From positions 367,363-431,362 of the forward strand of contig NZ_JAGYWA010000002.1 of the NCBI RefSeq assembly GCF_018383905.1: a stretch of 64,000 nucleotides of DNA, written 5' to 3'. This document shows positions 61,701 to 64,000 of this stretch, piece by piece (position 1 is the stretch's first letter; each line of letters starts with the position of its first letter). Made by a program: the position numbers and the translations under genes. Origin of the DNA: Flavobacterium branchiicola. Lineage in GTDB: Bacteria; Bacteroidota; Bacteroidia; Flavobacteriales; Flavobacteriaceae. A model generated the notes under the pieces. It ran no database searches. It saw nothing but the letters and a program-made list of their open reading frames with translations, and was not told the DNA's origin.

Positions 61701-64000
61701 CTGTTGCAGATCTTCAGGTTAATGAAGCAAATGTAGTTTGGTATATAGCTGCAAGCGGAGGAACTGCATTAGATCCAACAACTGCATTAGCAACAGGAAC
61801 TTATTATGGAGCAATAAAAGATGCTGCAGGTTGCGAAAGCTCTTTAAGATCTGTTGTAACAGTGACGGTAAGCGATCCTGGAACACCAGTAATTACTAAA
61901 ACTTCACAAGATTTTTGTTTAGTAGATGCTCCAACATTCGCAAGCATCGACGTAAGTCCTGCAACAAATATTGTTTGGTACGATGCTTTAACTGGAGGGA
62001 ATTTAATTCCGTCAGCAACAGCATTAACAAGTGGAACGTATTACGCAGCGATTAAAGATCCAACAACTACTTGCGAAAGCAATGTTAGATTGGCTATCAC
62101 TATCAGTGTTACAGATCCTGGAACGCCAGTAATTACTAAAACATCTCAAGATTTCTGTTTAGTAGATGCTCCAACATTTGCCAGTATCGACGTAAGTCCT
62201 GCAACAAATATTGTTTGGTACGATGCTTTAACTGGAGGAAATTTAATTCCGTCAGCAACAGCATTAACAACAGGAACGTATTATGCAGCGATAAAAGATC
62301 CGGTAACAGGTTGCGAAAGCAATGTTAGATTAGCAATCACTATCAGCGTAACAGACCCTGGAACGCCAGTAATTACAAAAACTTCACAAGATTTTTGTTT
62401 AGTAAATGCACCAACTTTTGCTAGCATCGACGTAAGTCCTGCAACAAATATTGTTTGGTATGATGCTTTAACTGGAGGGAATTTAATTCCGTCAGCAACA
62501 GCATTAACAACAGGAACCTATTACGCAGCGATAAAAGATCCAACAACTACTTGCGAAAGTAATGTTAGATTAGCAATTACTATCAGCGTAACCGATCCTG
62601 GAACGCCGGTAATTACCAAAACAACGCAAGATTTCTGTTTAGTAGATGCGCCAACATTTGCCAGTATCGACGTAAGTCCAGCAACAAATATTGTTTGGTA
62701 CGATGCTTTAACTGGAGGAAACCTTATTCCTTCAACTACAGCCTTAACAACAGGATCGTATTATGCAGCAATTAAAGATCCGGTAACAGGTTGCGAAAGC
62801 AATGTTAGATTAGCAATCACTATCAGCGTAACAGATCCTGGAACGCCAGTAATTACCAAAACAGCACAAGATTTCTGTTTAGTTGATGCTCCAACATTTG
62901 CCAGTATCGACGTAAGTCCAGCAACAAATATTGTTTGGTATGATGCTTTAACTGGAGGAAACTTAATTCCTGCTACTACAGCATTGACAACAGGAACCTA
63001 TTATGCAGCGATAAAAGATCCTACAACTACTTGCGAAAGTAATGTTAGATTGGCAATTACTATTAGCGTAACTGATCCTGGAACGCCAGTAATTACCAAA
63101 ACATCACAAGATTTGTGCTTGGTAGATGCGCCAACATTTGCAAGCATCGATGTAAGTCCTGCTACAAATATTGTTTGGTATGATGCTTTAAGTGGAGGGA
63201 ATTTAATTCCGTCAACAACAGCATTGACGACAGGAACCTATTACGCAGCGATTAAAGATCCGGTAACAGGTTGTGAAAGTAATGTTAGATTGGCAATCAC
63301 TATTAGTGTAACTGATCCTGGAACACCGGTAATTACCAAAACAGCACAAGATTTCTGTTTGGTAAATGCACCAACATTTGCCAGCATCGACGTAAGTCCG
63401 GCTACAAATATTGTTTGGTATGATGCTTTAACTGGAGGAAATTTAATTGCTTCTACGACAGCCTTAACAACTGGAACGTATTATGCAGCAATTAAAGATC
63501 CGGTAACAGGTTGCGAAAGTAATGTTAGATTAGCAATCACGATCAGCGTGACAGATCCTGGGACGCCGGTAATTACTAAAACTTCACAAGATTTCTGTTT
63601 AGTAGATGCGCCAACATTTGCCAGCATCGACGTAAGTCCAGCAACAAATATCGTTTGGTACGATGCTTTAACGGGAGGAAATTTAATTCCGTCAACAACT
63701 GCATTGACAACAGGAACGTATTACGCAGCGATAAAAGATCCGGTAACAGGTTGTGAAAGTAATGTTAGATTGGCAATCACTATCAGTGTGACTGATCCTG
63801 GAACGCCAGTAATTACTAAAACATCTCAAGATCTATGTTTAGTAGATGCACCAACATTCGCAAGCATCGACGTAAGTCCAGCAACAAATATCGTTTGGTA
63901 CGATGCTTTAACTGGAGGAAACTTGATTCCATCTGCTACCGCATTAACAAGCGGAACGTATTATGCAGCGATAAAAGATCCGGTAACAGGTTGTGAAAGT
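55718..64000 (+). CDS. Giant exported repeat protein with Ig-like (CHU_C-associated) domains, partial
   Basis: The frame is open from the ATG at 55718 to the window edge: 2761 codons without a stop. Signal peptide (KKRLFGLLFLLLFCNKNFAQ). Residues about 33-190, 447-600, 853-1015, 1353-1520 and 1525-1680 are related beta-rich modules with paired Cys and a recurring VDGNPATFA/DVELALPGGIADV pattern, perhaps jelly-roll or discoidin-like. Between and after them are Ig-like domains with WYDxxTGG cores and TATTTYYV-like strands, the type associated with CHU_C C-terminal sorting domains. From residue 1975 the chain becomes tandem 80-residue repeats. This fits a type IX-secreted surface adhesin; the sorting domain would lie beyond the window. 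Confidence 0.85.
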   Translation, partial: MKKKITFYDLILKKRLFGLLFLLLFCNKNFAQTFCRPDSQTNSTGGLLCVGMSVTNPGNAFDSSLATYASITNVLGVGCFAQETLHFNQTAKAGDQIVIYLGEGNGLLDVGLLANATIQAKNGAADVGSAVAINNPILNLQLLSGGNVAVIKYTLPGDANQVQIQSGGLLSGLVNLRIYDVRLQFAKPTIAGGETQSVCFGQSVALSATVATGTTIAWYDTPTATTALSTSATYTTPALTATTTYYISTSRNPGCESDSRLPVTINVIEPIQPTISTTGTSICSTGATQATTLSVINPVPGTTYSWFNVATGGSALSTNTSYTPTVPVGVTDFYVEASIGLCKSARTKVSVTSTPVPGPATVLTQSVSILSGQNATLSASTAEAGVVLDWYDVPTGGTKLLGDSNTFTTPILTATKTYYIESRNSVAGCVSASRVSVTVNVSANPLGTCLEANSQQTAQFGICLLCSTTNPNNSVDGNPATFARITLPAGVVNGWIQQTLQFNNPGKAGDIIDVELALPGGIADVALLGAVSLATYNGSTYNGDRVFINNSLVTLQVLSGNRFKASIEAGGTFDRIEIRLGGVLTLLTNLDIYQATYRYKAPTVTGNKVICAGQTTTLTANLAVGETVKWYDALTGGNLLVSTAAYTTPVLNTTTTFYTELTRNGCVNSERNPVIVTVDNPLAPGTVVASPLNLCSGDATTITIQSPVAGTTYNWYDAATGGNLVFTGEIYATPNLTASKTYYIEAVIGTCTSPTRTATTVNVNARPAAPVPVLSNVTIQSGQSVMLAVTNTPGFTYTWYDVATGGTSLATGSTYTPSPVLTANKTFYVEARDLTTDCPSSTRAVITVTVINAVSNCLLADAQVTTKGGTTGCLTCTSTTDGASVDGNNNTAATLSIPLGLLNDHIEQVLTFPPTGGQKDDIIDVELGIPVGLLDISALSNITLQSFNGGTPNADLSAISSLLNVQILTGNRFKASFVAAGAFTSVRVQLNGLASVLASLEIYQASYRFPNATITGASAPICAGGTATLTATAPGTQTQTFAWFDAPTGGNPVSVNPTVALTANTTYYLEASRGSCINSARQAVAINVLAIPTASDITITTPLTASCAGGVVLAPTSALTGATFKYYTDQNKTQELTNGTVAGVTYSKDPVTGALTISGLTSGNAPYTYYVSVLNGGTCESPNGSLQPVVVNYPAASDLTVTSSLVACAKASLRDAITNFDTSGNTTYTFFDSAGNPITDQAATNILGNGNYFIQAQTAGVACPSAKLPVAVTVNPLPTLTGVTSSIAVTKGTSVALSATSNGTITWYDPQGNVLPSNNTGILNTVGTYTYTVIASIGNCTTSQTVTISVIDPATCDSLFERVYANTQSWSSVITGGVSNGPLGADGDPSTYSTITTGLGLLGIGTTWQNLQWPTTIPKGTPVTVKLGLEYSAVAVGQSITVVGTKRNGLNNPIDIGTLQPVSGALLNLLPGQNSFEFTFVPSNNSGPQDYDGIRVQLGSILSVAQNVNVYDAHYQKQVNQIACGQGDIEDVFYGVKDLGLGVLTSTVGVSNAWNVADGDVSTYATMFNAVGVLAAAQLTAKFRTPSMVGDTLRIVISKPGTILNLNLLTGFSVQLYSGNIAVGAPIQNTSSLLTLKLLSADTMAMTLIAPQTEPYDKVVISLGGVASVLDQLRVHTIDRTTNTQVIGADPTNKITVCPGTDITLKVPPKSCADYIWYDSPTGGNVVASGQTYSLPATLAAGTYKFYVQPIRYGCAALERGLVTVVVTATTPAAAIASVTINGGNSTIICAETGQVTLDAVLSGTPVLTNPVYSWYSFDGTTSNLVVGETTSKLILTGLTPGTYTYYVGVRSDVFCETAPADRKQVTFTILPSSLITDIVVDNATICHDTNAVLTPTSTLVNPVFFWYLDANKTQPISNGIIGGVTYAISSSGALTATGLTTAMSPITYYVAVASDNTCQNKNGELKSVTVIVNDPPTPTSTTYTQNFCLVNAPTVADLQVNEANVVWYIAASGGTALDPTTALATGTYYGAIKDAAGCESSLRSVVTVTVSDPGTPVITKTSQDFCLVDAPTFASIDVSPATNIVWYDALTGGNLIPSATALTSGTYYAAIKDPTTTCESNVRLAITISVTDPGTPVITKTSQDFCLVDAPTFASIDVSPATNIVWYDALTGGNLIPSATALTTGTYYAAIKDPVTGCESNVRLAITISVTDPGTPVITKTSQDFCLVNAPTFASIDVSPATNIVWYDALTGGNLIPSATALTTGTYYAAIKDPTTTCESNVRLAITISVTDPGTPVITKTTQDFCLVDAPTFASIDVSPATNIVWYDALTGGNLIPSTTALTTGSYYAAIKDPVTGCESNVRLAITISVTDPGTPVITKTAQDFCLVDAPTFASIDVSPATNIVWYDALTGGNLIPATTALTTGTYYAAIKDPTTTCESNVRLAITISVTDPGTPVITKTSQDLCLVDAPTFASIDVSPATNIVWYDALSGGNLIPSTTALTTGTYYAAIKDPVTGCESNVRLAITISVTDPGTPVITKTAQDFCLVNAPTFASIDVSPATNIVWYDALTGGNLIASTTALTTGTYYAAIKDPVTGCESNVRLAITISVTDPGTPVITKTSQDFCLVDAPTFASIDVSPATNIVWYDALTGGNLIPSTTALTTGTYYAAIKDPVTGCESNVRLAITISVTDPGTPVITKTSQDLCLVDAPTFASIDVSPATNIVWYDALTGGNLIPSATALTSGTYYAAIKDPVTGCES
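61640..64000 (+). repeat. 240-bp tandem repeats inside the giant protein gene
   Basis: A divergent 234-bp unit (61640-61873) is followed by units starting at 61874, 62114, 62354, 62594, 62834, 63074, 63314, 63554 and 63794 (the last cut by the edge). Each encodes one Ig-like domain of 80 residues with DPGTPVITKT, QDFCLVDAPTFASIDVSP, NIVWYDALTGGNLI, TALTTGTYYAAIKDP and CESNVRLAITISVT, and exactly two Cys. Confidence 0.97.

Noticed and set aside
61874..64000. Regular repeats that might be taken for a CRISPR array
   Set aside because: The units are 240 bp, in frame, and encode one continuous protein; there are no short repeats with unique spacers.
1..64000. tRNA, rRNA, prophage, insertion sequence or transposase genes
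   Set aside because: I looked for their usual signatures on both strands and saw none.

Overview
The window is a chromosomal segment from a Flavobacterium-like member of the Bacteroidota. The evidence is low GC with long A/T runs between genes, promoter-like -7 boxes of the form TAnnTTTG instead of -10 boxes, no Shine-Dalgarno-like leaders, a SusC/SusD pair, an Oar-type TonB-dependent receptor, many Gln-terminated signal peptides (..FAQ, ..FGQ) and a giant surface protein built from CHU_C-associated Ig-like domains. I saw no rRNA, tRNA, CRISPR array, prophage or insertion sequence.

Layout. 1-1641: the end of pta, then ackA (acetate/acetyl-phosphate). 1744-16562: a carbohydrate utilisation locus. 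It holds a membrane-spanning regulator (propeller, Y_Y_Y, TM, LuxR-type HTH), SusC, SusD, a GH144-type lipoprotein, an alpha/beta-hydrolase and a GH3 beta-glucosidase, then a glycerophosphodiester phosphodiesterase lipoprotein and a GH43-like enzyme. GH144 with GH3 suggests beta-1,2-glucan. The esterase and GDPD suggest that the natural substrate may be substituted periplasmic or cyclic glucans of other bacteria. 16712-18100: a secreted M28 peptidase. 18286-26613 (all minus strand): a Coq4-like protein, a YiiX-like papain-fold protein, an outer-membrane protein, kdsA, small membrane proteins and a lipoprotein, a lysoplasmalogenase-type protein beside an AGMO-like hydroxylase, clpS and prmA. 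26726-30158: an overlapping pair of unknown exported proteins. 30265-42047: mostly housekeeping and stress genes (tpiA, thioredoxin lipoprotein, MauE/DoxX protein, DUF1599 protein, folP, rlmH, ABM protein, secreted adenosine deaminase, GNAT, OsmC, pirin, AlkC-type repair protein). 42354-50621: nadC, a BrkB/YihY protein, a DUF2147 protein, a class B1 metallo-beta-lactamase, a VapBC-type toxin-antitoxin pair, priA, a LytTR response regulator and the rpsF-rpsR-rplI operon. 50721-54482: an Oar-like receptor and a small DUF6495-like protein. 54483-55717: a 1.2-kb AT-rich gene-less leader. 55718-64000: the first 2761 codons of a giant exported protein, still open at the window end, whose last part is a 240-bp tandem repeat.

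A second layer is the non-coding DNA. Many operon borders carry inverted or word-like repeats of several sequence families (near 0.4, 18.2, 22.0, 30.2, 33.8, 34.5, 37.0, 37.4, 39.0, 40.8 and 43.2 kb), alongside ordinary hairpin terminators. The palindromic leader shared by the YiiX-like and Coq4-like genes, the repeated TACATCAT words ahead of susC, and the AGMO/lysoplasmalogenase pair are the most testable small-scale signals. The repeat protein and the glucan locus are the most interesting large-scale ones.
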